DNA of 43,994 bases from Lysobacteraceae bacterium PS02065 (GTDB lineage: Bacteria; Pseudomonadota; Gammaproteobacteria; Xanthomonadales; Rhodanobacteraceae): the NCBI GenBank assembly GCA_029959555.1, contig JASCPI010000042.1, forward strand, positions 1 through 43,994. Reading direction: 5' to 3'. The notes beneath the pieces were generated by a model, which saw only the letters and a program-made list of their open reading frames with translations, searched no databases and was not told where the DNA came from. This document shows, in pieces, positions 16,297 to 24,421 of the stretch. Each line of letters starts with the position of its first letter. The first letter of the stretch is position 1. Made by a program: the position numbers and the translations under genes.

Positions 16297-16325
16297 AGTG
16301 TAGTGAGGGCCCGGATGGCGGCCAA
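16297..16325 (-). promoter_or_regulatory. Predicted sigma-70 promoter of putA
   Basis: On the minus strand TTGGCC (16325-16320) and TACACT (16302-16297) are separated by 17 nt. The -10 lies about 50 nt before the GTG start of putA. The -35 is imperfect and nothing else supports it. Confidence 0.4.
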
Positions 16326-16378
16326 GCACGTGCTGCGGCACATTGACCCAGAGCGGTCCGGGCGGGGGGAGGCCGTTG

Positions 16379-16408
16379 TTGCCGCTGGCTCGGGGCGTCC
16401 ACTATCAT
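16379..16408 (+). promoter_or_regulatory. Predicted sigma-70 promoter of the cytochrome oxidase operon
   Basis: TTGCCG (16379-16384) and TATCAT (16403-16408) are 18 nt apart, about 145 nt upstream of coxB. Between promoter and gene a short GTTGT/ACAAC inverted repeat near 16425-16445 could be an operator. The 305-bp gap between putA and coxB otherwise holds only these divergent promoters. Confidence 0.4.
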
Positions 16409-16552
16409 TCGGCGGTTCCACGCCTGTTGTTTTGACGGACAACGGGCGCCGCGAGGGGTCGGGCGCGGCGTGTGGGTACCCAGGGTTGCGTGTCGTGACG
16501 ACCGGTCCTCCGGCGCACGATCCGAATGTTTCCGTATTCCAAGGTGATGGCA

Positions 16553-17458
16553 ATGACGTCAGTAGGGACCTCGCGAATCCGCCGCGTACTCGGCGTGTCG
16601 ACCCTGATGGTTTCGGGCCTGCTGGCCAGCGCCGCGCAGGCCGCCAACCCCGAGCGTTGGCAGCTCAACATGACCAAGGGCGTCACCGAGACGGCCCGCG
16701 ACGTCCACGACATCCACATGGTCATGCTGTGGATCTGCGTGGTCATCGGCATCGTCGTGTTCGGCGTCATGTTCGTGGCGATGTTCCGCTTCCGCAAATC
16801 GCGCGGCGCGGTCGCGCAGACGTGGAGCCACAGCACCAAGCTCGAGGTGGCCTGGACGGTCATCCCGATCCTCATCCTGATCGGCGCCGCCTGGCCGGCG
16901 ACGGCCCTGCTGCTGCGCATGGCCGACACCTCGGAATCCGAGATGACGATCAAGATCACCGGCTACCAGTGGAAGTGGCGCTACGAGTACGTGGACTACT
17001 TCGGCCAGGCCACGCCGGTCAATTTCATGTCGACGCTCAAGCACGATTCCAACCGCGTGCGCCAGCTCGGCTCGGGCATGGACCCGACCTCGGTCAAGGA
17101 CGGCGAGTACGCGAGCTACCTGCTCGACGTGGATCGCCCGCTCGTGTTGCCGGCCGGCGTCAAGGTGCGCTTCGTCGTCACCGCCGACGACGTGATCCAC
17201 GCGTGGTGGGTGCCGTCGCTGGGCTGGAAGCAGGACGCCATCCCCGGAATCATCAATTCGGCCTGGACCAAGGTCGACGAGCCCGGCGTGTACCGCGGCC
17301 AGTGTGCGGAACTGTGCGGCAAGGACCACGGCTTCATGCCGATCGTCGTCAAGGTCGTGCCGAAGGCCGAGTTCGAGCAGTGGCTGGGCGAGCAGTCCGC
17401 TCCCGCCGCGCCGGCCACCGCCCAGACCATCGTTCCGTCGTCGGCCCCGCAGGGCTGA
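16553..17458 (+). CDS. coxB: Cytochrome c oxidase subunit II
   Basis: Subunit II of the aa3-type oxidase accepts electrons from cytochrome c through its CuA centre. The N-terminus is a signal peptide ending ASAAQA, followed by two membrane helices (MVMLWICVVIGIVVFGVMF and TVIPILILIGAAW, roughly residues 45-120) and the periplasmic cupredoxin domain. CuA ligands are visible as Cys251, Cys255, His259 and Met262 in CAELCGKDHGFM, with the upstream His in HAWWVPSLG. No C-terminal cytochrome c domain is present. I prefer ATG 16553, which has AAGG 9 nt upstream; ATG 16526 and 16547 are in frame. First gene of the operon, 29 nt before coxA. Confidence 0.95.
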   Translation: MTSVGTSRIRRVLGVSTLMVSGLLASAAQAANPERWQLNMTKGVTETARDVHDIHMVMLWICVVIGIVVFGVMFVAMFRFRKSRGAVAQTWSHSTKLEVAWTVIPILILIGAAWPATALLLRMADTSESEMTIKITGYQWKWRYEYVDYFGQATPVNFMSTLKHDSNRVRQLGSGMDPTSVKDGEYASYLLDVDRPLVLPAGVKVRFVVTADDVIHAWWVPSLGWKQDAIPGIINSAWTKVDEPGVYRGQCAELCGKDHGFMPIVVKVVPKAEFEQWLGEQSAPAAPATAQTIVPSSAPQG

Positions 17459-17487
17459 ATCCCGAATCCGCAATTGAGGTGCAGGCC

Positions 17488-19122
17488 ATGGCCCACGCTG
17501 CCGTCCACGACGACCACCACGACGACCACCACGACGACCACGACCACAAGCCCAAGGGCTTCCTGAATCGCTGGCTGTTCACGACCAACCACAAGGACAT
17601 CGGTACCGCGTACCTGGTGTTCTCGCTGCTGATGTTCTTCATCGGCGGCTCGATGGCGATGGTCATCCGAGCGGAACTCTTCCAGCCGGGCATGCAGCTC
17701 GTGGAGCCCGAGTTCTTCAACGAAATGACCACGATGCACGCGCTGATCATGATCTTCGGCGCGGTCATGCCGGCGTTCGTCGGCCTCGGCAACTGGATGA
17801 TCCCGCTGCAGATCGGCGCGCCGGACATGGCGCTGCCGCGCATGAACAACTGGTCGTTCTGGATCCTGCCGTTCGCGTTCACGCTGCTGCTGTCGACGCT
17901 GTTCATGCCGGGCGCCGGCCCGCAGGGCGGCTGGACGCTCTACCCGCCGCTGTCGATGCAGGGCGGCAACTCGGTGGCGTTCGTGATCTTCGCGATCCAC
18001 CTGATGGGCATCAGCTCGATCATGGGCGCGATCAACATCATCGCGACGATCCTCAACATGCGCGCGCCGGGCATGGATCTGCTGAAGATGCCGATCTTCG
18101 TGTGGTCGTGGCTGATCACCGCGTTCCTGCTGATCGCGGTGATGCCGGTGCTCGCGGGCGCGGTGACGATGCTGCTCACCGACAAGTTCTTCGGCACGAG
18201 CTTCTTCAACGCGGCCGGCGGCGGCGACCCGGTGATGTTCCAGCACATCTTCTGGTTCTTCGGGCACCCCGAGGTCTACATCATGATCCTGCCGGCGTTC
18301 GGCATCGTCTCGGAGATCATCCCGACGTTCGCGCGCAAGCCGCTGTTCGGCTACCAGGCCATGATCTACGCGATCGCCTCGATCGCGTTCCTGTCGTTCA
18401 TCGTGTGGGCGCACCACATGTTCACGGTGGGCATGCCGCTCGGCGGCGAGATCTACTTCATGTACGCGACGATGCTCATCGCGATCCCGACCGGCGTGAA
18501 GGTGTTCAACTGGGTCACCACGATGTGGGAAGGCTCGATGACGTTCGAGACGCCGATGCTGTTCGCGCTCGGCTTCGTCATCCTGTTCACGATCGGCGGC
18601 TTCTCGGGCCTCATGCTCGCGATCGTGCCGGCCGACTTCCAGTACCACGACACCTACTTCGTCGTCGCGCACTTCCACTACGTGCTGGTGACCGGCGCGG
18701 TGTTCGCGATCATGGCCTCGGCGTACTACTGGCTGCCGAAGTGGTCGGGCAACATGTACAGCGAGCGCTGGGGCAAGATCCACTTCTGGTCGAGCGTGAT
18801 CTCGGTCAACGTGCTGTTCTTCCCGCAGCACTTCCTCGGCCTGGCCGGCATGCCGCGCCGCATCCCGGACTACAACGTCGCGTTCGCCGACTTCAACATG
18901 ATCAGCTCGATCGGCGGCTTCTGGTTCGGCGCCTCTCAGCTGATCTTCGTCGGCGTGATCATCCACTGCGTGTACCGCTCGAAGAACCGCGCCACGGCGC
19001 AGGTCTGGGAAGGCGCGCGTGGCCTCGAGTGGACGGTGCCGTCGCCGGCGCCGCACCACACGTTCACGACGCCGCCGGTGATCGACGATTCCAAGCTCGC
19101 CCACGGCAACGTGACGCACTGA
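17488..19122 (+). CDS. coxA: Cytochrome c oxidase subunit I
   Basis: The catalytic 12-helix subunit holds heme a and the heme a3-CuB oxygen-reduction site. Visible ligands are His in TTMHALIMIF (heme a), HPEVY (CuB His cross-linked to Tyr), the His pair in WAHHMFTVG, and HFHY (heme a3 and heme a). The HPEVY glutamate marks a type A D-pathway enzyme. The 544-residue length is normal. The start ATG 17488 has GAGGTG 6 nt upstream. The first 20 residues are unusually rich in His and Asp (HDDHHDDHHDDHDH), encoded by a tandem repeat of about 12 bp, and resemble a metal-binding tail. Confidence 0.97.
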   Translation: MAHAAVHDDHHDDHHDDHDHKPKGFLNRWLFTTNHKDIGTAYLVFSLLMFFIGGSMAMVIRAELFQPGMQLVEPEFFNEMTTMHALIMIFGAVMPAFVGLGNWMIPLQIGAPDMALPRMNNWSFWILPFAFTLLLSTLFMPGAGPQGGWTLYPPLSMQGGNSVAFVIFAIHLMGISSIMGAINIIATILNMRAPGMDLLKMPIFVWSWLITAFLLIAVMPVLAGAVTMLLTDKFFGTSFFNAAGGGDPVMFQHIFWFFGHPEVYIMILPAFGIVSEIIPTFARKPLFGYQAMIYAIASIAFLSFIVWAHHMFTVGMPLGGEIYFMYATMLIAIPTGVKVFNWVTTMWEGSMTFETPMLFALGFVILFTIGGFSGLMLAIVPADFQYHDTYFVVAHFHYVLVTGAVFAIMASAYYWLPKWSGNMYSERWGKIHFWSSVISVNVLFFPQHFLGLAGMPRRIPDYNVAFADFNMISSIGGFWFGASQLIFVGVIIHCVYRSKNRATAQVWEGARGLEWTVPSPAPHHTFTTPPVIDDSKLAHGNVTH

Positions 19123-19171
19123 GCGACCGCGCGGGGCCGGCTCGAGCCGGTCCCGTGCACGCGGACACGAC

Positions 19172-19795
19172 ATGACCTCCACGACCGCCCCGGGCAGCGT
19201 CAGCAACGCCGGCATCGCGAAGACCATCGGCATGGTCTCGCTGGCCGCGTTCCTGTTCGGCTTCGCGATGATCCCGATCTACCGGATCGCCTGCGAGCAC
19301 GTGCTCGGCATCAAGCTGTCGCCCGAGGGCATCTCGAACGACAAGGCCGCGTCGATGGTGGTCGACACGTCGCGGTCGGTGACGGTCGAGTTCGTCGGCA
19401 ACGTCAACAGCAAGCTGCCGTGGGAGTTCCGTCCGGAAGTCACTCGCGTGAGCGTGCATCCGGGCGCGCTGACCGAAGTCTGGTTCGACGCGACCAACCA
19501 GTCCGGCGACCCGATCGTCGGCAACGCGGTACCCAGCGTCGCGCCGAGCGAGGCGTCGCTGTACTTCAACAAGACCGAGTGCTTCTGTTTCACCGAGCAG
19601 CTGCTCGCCGCAGGCGAATCCCGGCGCATGCCGGTCCGCTTCGTCGTCGACCCGCAGTTGCCGGCCAACGTGAAGACGCTTACGTTGTCCTATACGTTCT
19701 TCGCGAACGACATCGCCACGCGACGCCTCGGCCACGTGCCGGCGTCGGACGCAGCGGTCGCGGCGAGCGGATCCATTCCGAGCGTGGGGTCCTGA
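19172..19795 (+). CDS. ctaG: Cytochrome c oxidase assembly protein CtaG/Cox11
   Basis: CtaG/Cox11 delivers copper to CuB of subunit I. The 207-residue protein has one N-terminal membrane anchor (TIGMVSLAAFLFGFAMIPIY) followed by a periplasmic immunoglobulin-like domain. The copper-binding pair is in FNKTECFCFTEQ, the family signature. It starts 49 nt after coxA and ends 4 nt before coxC, so it is co-transcribed. A 14-bp palindrome (19137-19150) lies in the gap before it, and no strong ribosome site is seen. Confidence 0.93.
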   Translation: MTSTTAPGSVSNAGIAKTIGMVSLAAFLFGFAMIPIYRIACEHVLGIKLSPEGISNDKAASMVVDTSRSVTVEFVGNVNSKLPWEFRPEVTRVSVHPGALTEVWFDATNQSGDPIVGNAVPSVAPSEASLYFNKTECFCFTEQLLAAGESRRMPVRFVVDPQLPANVKTLTLSYTFFANDIATRRLGHVPASDAAVAASGSIPSVGS

Positions 19796-19799
19796 GATC

Positions 19800-20672
19800 A
19801 TGGCGCAAACACAAGGTGCTTATTACGTCCCCCACGGCAGCCACTGGCCGATCGTGGGCTCCATCGGCCTGTTCACGACGGTCATCGGCGCCGCGCAGTG
19901 GATGAACGGCGTGAGCGGGTTCTCCGCGCTGCCGCTCATGTACGTCGGCATCGCGATCCTGCTGTTCATGATGTTCGGCTGGTTCGGCACGGTCATCCGC
20001 GAGTCCGTCGCCGGCCTCTACAACAAGCAGGTCGACGTCTCGTTCCGCATGGGGATGATCTGGTTCATCTTCTCGGAAGTGATGTTCTTCGCGGCGTTCT
20101 TCGGCGCGCTGTTCTACGCGCGCGTGCTGTCGGTACCGTGGCTCGGCGGCGAAGGCCACGGTGCGCTGACCAACCACTTCCTGTGGCAGGGCTTCACGCC
20201 GGCGTGGCCGACCAACGGCCCGAGCGAGATCGGCGGCAGCTTCCAGACGATCCCCGCATGGGGCCTGCCGCTGCTCAACACGATGCTGCTGCTGGCCTCG
20301 GGCGTGACGATCACGCTCGCCCACCACGCGCTGCGTTCGGGCCACCGCAAGGCCACCGTCGCGTGGCTCGCGGCGACGGTCGCGCTCGGCGCGGTGTTCC
20401 TCTACTACCAGGCGCACGAGTACGCGGAGGCCTACGGCCACCTCAACCTGACGCTCGGCAGCGGCATCTACGGCTCGACGTTCTTCATGCTGACCGGCTT
20501 CCACGGCATGCACGTCACGCTCGGCGCGATCATGCTCGTCATCATCATGCTGCGCGTCGCCAAGGGCCACTTCACGGCGGACAACCACTTCGGCTTCGAG
20601 GCGGTCGCGTGGTACTGGCATTTCGTCGACGTGGTATGGCTCGGCCTGTTCGTCTTCGTCTACGTCCTCTGA
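19800..20672 (+). CDS. coxC: Cytochrome c oxidase subunit III
   Basis: Subunit III is a seven-helix membrane protein that stabilises the oxidase and helps proton uptake. The 290-residue product has the family blocks YYVPHGSHWPIVGSIG at the start, RMGMIWFIFSEVMFF, the Glu-containing QAHEYAEA, TGFHGMHVTLGAIML and AWYWHFVDVVWLGLF at the end. The ATG at 19800 follows the ctaG stop by 4 nt. A perfect 10-bp hairpin follows 8 nt after the stop, so the first half of the oxidase operon probably ends here. Confidence 0.97.
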   Translation: MAQTQGAYYVPHGSHWPIVGSIGLFTTVIGAAQWMNGVSGFSALPLMYVGIAILLFMMFGWFGTVIRESVAGLYNKQVDVSFRMGMIWFIFSEVMFFAAFFGALFYARVLSVPWLGGEGHGALTNHFLWQGFTPAWPTNGPSEIGGSFQTIPAWGLPLLNTMLLLASGVTITLAHHALRSGHRKATVAWLAATVALGAVFLYYQAHEYAEAYGHLNLTLGSGIYGSTFFMLTGFHGMHVTLGAIMLVIIMLRVAKGHFTADNHFGFEAVAWYWHFVDVVWLGLFVFVYVL

Positions 20673-20680
20673 CGCGACAT

Positions 20681-20706
20681 GCAGCGGGCGCCGAGGCGCC
20701 CGCTGC
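20681..20706. terminator. Terminator hairpin between coxC and the DUF2909 gene
   Basis: GCAGCGGGCG (20681-20690) pairs perfectly with CGCCCGCTGC (20697-20706) around a 6-nt loop, followed by GCTTT. It lies between two convergent genes and could serve both. The U tract is weak, so termination efficiency is uncertain; read-through into surf1 remains possible. Confidence 0.65.
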
Positions 20707-20723
20707 GCTTTCCCGCCGATCGA

Positions 20724-20933
20724 TCAGCCGTTGATGCCGTGGGGCTGGATGATGCCCGTGGCGATGCCGATCAGGATCAGCACGATCAACGCGACCGAGA
20801 GGCCGATGCGCCGCGTCAGCGCGTTCACGGTCCGGTTGCTGCCGCCCTTGTCGGTGATCATGTAGTAGAGGCCGGCGCCGAGGTTCCAGACGATGGCGAC
20901 GAGAAACACGACGATCACGATCTTGCTGAGCAT
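20724..20933 (-). CDS. DUF2909 twin transmembrane protein
   Basis: A 69-residue protein made almost entirely of two membrane helices: IVIVVFLVAIVWNLGAGLYY and IGLSVALIVLILIGIATGII, joined by a short polar loop with several Arg and Lys. This is the DUF2909 (twin transmembrane) family, typically found opposite-strand between coxC and surf1 in gammaproteobacteria. Its role in oxidase biogenesis is suspected from context, not proven. The start ATG 20933 was chosen because the longer upstream frame is not hydrophobic and overlaps the surf1 start. Confidence 0.88.
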   Translation of the reverse strand: MLSKIVIVVFLVAIVWNLGAGLYYMITDKGGSNRTVNALTRRIGLSVALIVLILIGIATGIIQPHGING

Positions 20934-20992
20934 GGCGGTGGTCCGTGGCGGGCGAATCGGCCCGGCGTGGCCGCGAGTATAGGGCCGGCCCC

Positions 20993-21718
20993 GTGAGCGC
21001 ACGCTGGAAGTCGCCGTCGTGGTTCGCGATCACGCTGCTCTGCGCGGGCCTCGCGCTGTTCTGCACGCTCGGTACCTGGCAGCTCAAGCGCGCGCACGAG
21101 AAGGAAACACTGCTCGCGTCGTTCAGCGGTGCAGCAGCACAGCCGACGCTGACGCTGTCCGAGGCGCGACGAACCACCGCAGACGCCGTGCATCACCCGC
21201 ACGTGCGCCTGGAGGGCCGTTTCGACGCGCGCCACGCGTACCTGCTCGACGACCAGGTGCGCGACGCGCGGCGCGGCGTCATCGCATTCGCGCTGTTCGA
21301 GCCTGTCGACGGCAGCCTGCCGATCCTCGTCAATCGTGGCTTCGTCGCGCGCGAAGGCGCTGCGGCGCCGACGCTGCCGCCACTGCCCGAGGGCGACCTC
21401 GTCGTGTCGGGGCTGTATGCTCCGCCGCCCGGGTCCGGACTGCGCCTCGGCGGCAATGCGCTGCCGAACCAGACTGGTCCGACCAAGAGCACGATCTACA
21501 TCGACCTCGGCGAGATCGGCGAGGATGCCGGACGTCGCATCGACACGTCGGTGCTGCTGCTCGATGCGGAACCCGGTTCCGGCTTCGAGCGGACCTGGAC
21601 GCCGCAGATCCTGCCGCCCGAGCGCCACCGTGGCTATGCGCTGCAGTGGTTCTCGTTCGCGATCGCCGCGATCGTCATCTTCATCGTGCTGCACCGTCGC
21701 CGCACGCCGTCCCGTTGA
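20993..21718 (+). CDS. SURF1 family oxidase assembly protein
   Basis: SURF1 (Shy1) helps insert heme a into subunit I. The 241-residue product has the two-helix topology of the family: a first helix FAITLLCAGLALFCTLGTWQ and a last helix FSFAIAAIVIFIVLHRRR, with a periplasmic domain between. The signatures LGTWQLKR and VNRGFV are visible, and GYALQWFSFA is the C-terminal signature. I chose GTG 20993 (VSARWKSPSW); it is 60 bp from the divergent DUF2909 start. The gene probably begins the second half of the oxidase cluster. Confidence 0.92.
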   Translation: MSARWKSPSWFAITLLCAGLALFCTLGTWQLKRAHEKETLLASFSGAAAQPTLTLSEARRTTADAVHHPHVRLEGRFDARHAYLLDDQVRDARRGVIAFALFEPVDGSLPILVNRGFVAREGAAAPTLPPLPEGDLVVSGLYAPPPGSGLRLGGNALPNQTGPTKSTIYIDLGEIGEDAGRRIDTSVLLLDAEPGSGFERTWTPQILPPERHRGYALQWFSFAIAAIVIFIVLHRRRTPSR

Positions 21719-21751
21719 GCGCGAAGCGCCAAGGTTCCCCCGAGACACGCC

Positions 21752-22300
21752 ATGCAAACGAGATCCCGCAAGCGCCTGCAGCTGATCCTGATCTGGGCGA
21801 TCTTCTTCGCGCCGATGGTCGTCGCGGGTGTCATGGCCGCCATGGGCTGGATGCCCGGCACGCGCAGCTTCGGCGAAGGCATCGTGCCGCAGCGCTCGGT
21901 CGAGGATGCGGTCGCCGAGCGCCCCGACGGCAGCCTGCTGCCGTGGCGTGACCCGGACTGGCGCTGGAGCGTGGTCGCGCTGCCGGGCAAGACCTGTGGC
22001 GAGATCTGCATCCGTCAGCTCGACCAAGTGCATCGCGCACGCGTGTCGCTCAACCAGAAGTCCGCGCGCGTGCGCCTCGTCTACCTCGGCGTGCCACCGC
22101 ACGGTGAGGGTGCGAGCGAGGTCATGACCGCATGGGAGCCGGCGCGCGACGCGACCGGTGCGTTCGACGCATGGATTCCGCAGGTCGAGGACGGCCTCGC
22201 CCTCGTGCTCGTCAAGCCCGACGGCATCGCGCTGACGCTGTACCGCGACGGCTTCAACGCCAGCGGCCTGCGCAAGGACCTCGGCAAGGTGACCAAGTGA
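21752..22300 (+). CDS. SCO-like membrane-anchored oxidase assembly protein
   Basis: The 182-residue protein has one N-terminal membrane anchor (LILIWAIFFAPMVVAGVMAA) and a periplasmic part with GKTCGEICIRQ, a C-x3-C pair in the same context as the copper-binding site of SCO1/SenC thioredoxin-fold proteins. The remainder is short and divergent, and I do not see the distal SCO histidine with confidence. It lies between surf1 and ctaA, and its stop overlaps the ctaA start by 4 nt, so translation is coupled. A copper or thiol role in CuA assembly is the natural inference. Confidence 0.8.
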   Translation: MQTRSRKRLQLILIWAIFFAPMVVAGVMAAMGWMPGTRSFGEGIVPQRSVEDAVAERPDGSLLPWRDPDWRWSVVALPGKTCGEICIRQLDQVHRARVSLNQKSARVRLVYLGVPPHGEGASEVMTAWEPARDATGAFDAWIPQVEDGLALVLVKPDGIALTLYRDGFNASGLRKDLGKVTK

Positions 22301-23445
22301 TCGCGCGCTTCCTGCGCCTGTCCTGGCCGGCGCGGCTGGCCTGGATCGCCACGTTGCTCGCGCTCGGCGTGATCGTGTTCGGCGCGTTCGTGCGCCTGTC
22401 CAACGCGGGCCTGTCGTGCCCGGACTGGCCGACCTGCTACGGCAAGGCGACGTGGCCCGGCCACGAGCACGAGATCGAGCACGCCAACGCCAACTTCGAC
22501 CGACCCGTCGAATCGCACAAGACCTGGCGCGAGCAAGGCCACCGCATGGTCGCCGGCACGCTCGGCGTGCTGATCCTCGCCCTCGCGCTCGCCGCGGCGT
22601 GGCGGCGGCCGCTCGCACGGCTCTGCGTGATCGTCGCGGCAGTTGCCGCGGCAGCCGGGGTCGTCACCTACATGAAGGGTTCGCACACGCTGTCGGGCAC
22701 CTTGTCGGTGTTCGCGCTCGGCCTGCCCGTGATCGCCGCGGCCACGCTGCGACGTGCCGGCGCATGGCGCGTGGCCGTGCTGCTGCTGGGCGTCGTGATC
22801 TTCCAGGCCATGCTCGGCATGTGGACCGTGACCTGGCTGCTCAAGCCCGTCGTCGTGATGGGCCATCTGCTCGGCGGCCTGACCACGTTCGCGCTGCTCG
22901 CCTATGTCGCACTGCGCCTGTCCGGCGCGGGTCGTGACGATCTCTCCGAGGAGCGCGTGCGCGCGCTCGTCGCGTTCGGCCTCGTCGTGCTCGGCCTGCA
23001 GATCGCGCTCGGCGGCTGGACCAGTGCGAACTACGCGGCCTGGGCCTGCGGCACCAACTTCCCGACCTGCCTCGGCCAGTGGTGGCCGCAGACCGATTTC
23101 GCCGAGGGTTTCGTCCTGTGGCGCGGCATCGGCGTCGACTACGAAGGTGGCGTGCTCGACGGCCCGGCGCGCACGGCGATCCAGATCGCCCACCGCATCG
23201 GTGCGGTCATCGCATTCCTCTACGTCGGCTGGCTCAGCGGCCGCCTCGCGCGCGCAGGCCTGCGCGGCACCGGGCGCGCGCTCGGCGCTGCGCTGCTCGT
23301 GCAGGTCGCGCTCGGCATCGCCAACGTCAAGCTCGGCCTGCCGCTGCACGTCGCGACCGCGCACGTGTTCGTCGCGGTCGTGATGCTGTTCCTGCTCATC
23401 GTCGCGTTCGCGCGCCTGCAACCGCGTACCGACCTCTCGACTTGA
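22297..23445 (+). CDS. ctaA: Heme A synthase CtaA/Cox15
   Basis: CtaA oxidises the C8 methyl group of heme O to a formyl group, giving heme A for the oxidase. The 382-residue product is an eight-helix membrane protein with the conserved FVRLSNAGLSCPDWPTCYG near the N-terminus, heme-ligand His residues in ESHKTWREQGHRMVAG and VMGHLLGG, and a second half that repeats the pattern (AACWGTNFPTC-like WACGTNFPTCLGQWW, QIAHRIGA, VATAHVF). I chose GTG 22297, in a GTGA overlap with the upstream stop. Confidence 0.95.
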   Translation: MIARFLRLSWPARLAWIATLLALGVIVFGAFVRLSNAGLSCPDWPTCYGKATWPGHEHEIEHANANFDRPVESHKTWREQGHRMVAGTLGVLILALALAAAWRRPLARLCVIVAAVAAAAGVVTYMKGSHTLSGTLSVFALGLPVIAAATLRRAGAWRVAVLLLGVVIFQAMLGMWTVTWLLKPVVVMGHLLGGLTTFALLAYVALRLSGAGRDDLSEERVRALVAFGLVVLGLQIALGGWTSANYAAWACGTNFPTCLGQWWPQTDFAEGFVLWRGIGVDYEGGVLDGPARTAIQIAHRIGAVIAFLYVGWLSGRLARAGLRGTGRALGAALLVQVALGIANVKLGLPLHVATAHVFVAVVMLFLLIVAFARLQPRTDLST

Positions 23446-23497
23446 CCGCGCGCCGTCCCGACGGCATACGTTCGCCCGAACCCGACACGATTCCCGC

Positions 23498-24409
23498 ATG
23501 CCCTCCATCGCGAGCCAGTACCTCGAACTGACCAAGCCGCGCGTCGTCGCGCTGATCGTCTTCACGGCGATCATCGGCATGTTCCTGGCGGTGCCGGGCT
23601 GGCCGCCGCTGCGCGAGTCGGTGGTCGGCTTCATCGGCATCTGGCTCGCGGCCGGCTCGGCGGCCGCGATCAACCACCTGATCGACCAGCGCATCGACCG
23701 CCTCATGGCGCGCACGTCGCACCGCCCGCTCGCCACCGGCACGCTCACGCCGACCCAGGTGCTCGCGTTCGCGATCGGCCTCGGCACGTTGTCGATGACG
23801 CTGCTGATCGCGTTCGTGAACCCGCTCACCGCGGCGCTCACGTTCGCTTCGCTGATCGGTTACGCGGTCGTCTACACGGCGTTCCTCAAGCGCGCGACGC
23901 CGCAGAACATCGTCATCGGCGGTGCCGCCGGCGCCGCACCGCCCGTGCTCGGCTGGGCCGCGGTCACCGGCGAAGTGCATCCGTACGCGCTGCTGCTGTT
24001 CCTGATCATCTTCGTGTGGACGCCGCCGCACTTCTGGGCACTCGCGATCTTCCGCCGCGAGGACTACTCGCGTGCGCAGGTGCCGATGCTGCCCGTGACG
24101 CACGGCGTCACCTACACGCGCTGGCACGTGCTCGCGTACACGATCCTGCTCGTGATCGTGACCGTGCTGCCGTATCTCACCGGCATGAGTGGCCTGTTCT
24201 ACCTCGGCGGCGCGCTCGTGCTCGGCGCGGGCTTCCTCTGGTACGCGATCGTGCTGCTGAACCCGCCCGACGAACTGTTCGCGATGAAGGTGTTCAACTA
24301 CTCGATCATCTACCTCATGGCGCTGTTCGCTTTCCTGCTCGTCGACCATTACCTCGTTGCCGAAGCGGCGCCGGTCGGCGGCTTCTTCCTCGAGAAGGTC
24401 GGCGGCTGA
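23498..24409 (+). CDS. ctaB: Protoheme IX farnesyltransferase CtaB/Cox10
   Basis: CtaB attaches a farnesyl group to heme B to make heme O, the substrate of CtaA. The 303-residue UbiA-superfamily membrane protein has the first Asp-rich prenyl-diphosphate motif in NHLIDQRIDRLMARTSHRPL and a second conserved segment WTPPHFWALAIFRREDYSRA. Eight to nine hydrophobic helices follow the expected spacing. It closes the oxidase and heme A cluster; the next gene is convergent 12 nt away with no visible terminator. Confidence 0.96.
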   Translation: MPSIASQYLELTKPRVVALIVFTAIIGMFLAVPGWPPLRESVVGFIGIWLAAGSAAAINHLIDQRIDRLMARTSHRPLATGTLTPTQVLAFAIGLGTLSMTLLIAFVNPLTAALTFASLIGYAVVYTAFLKRATPQNIVIGGAAGAAPPVLGWAAVTGEVHPYALLLFLIIFVWTPPHFWALAIFRREDYSRAQVPMLPVTHGVTYTRWHVLAYTILLVIVTVLPYLTGMSGLFYLGGALVLGAGFLWYAIVLLNPPDELFAMKVFNYSIIYLMALFAFLLVDHYLVAEAAPVGGFFLEKVGG

Positions 24410-24421
24410 CGCGACCGCGAT

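Noticed and set aside
12993..16298. A 1101-residue plus-strand open frame opposite putA, and a similar 921-residue minus frame
   Set aside because: Both are low-complexity Ala/Arg/Gly/His-rich translations of the antisense or shifted frame of a clear PutA. GC-rich third positions remove stop codons in these frames. No motifs or ribosome sites.
17116..19233. A 705-residue minus-strand open frame across coxB, coxA and ctaG
   Set aside because: It is composed mainly of Arg/His/Asp and mirrors the codons of coxB and coxA. Antisense artefact.
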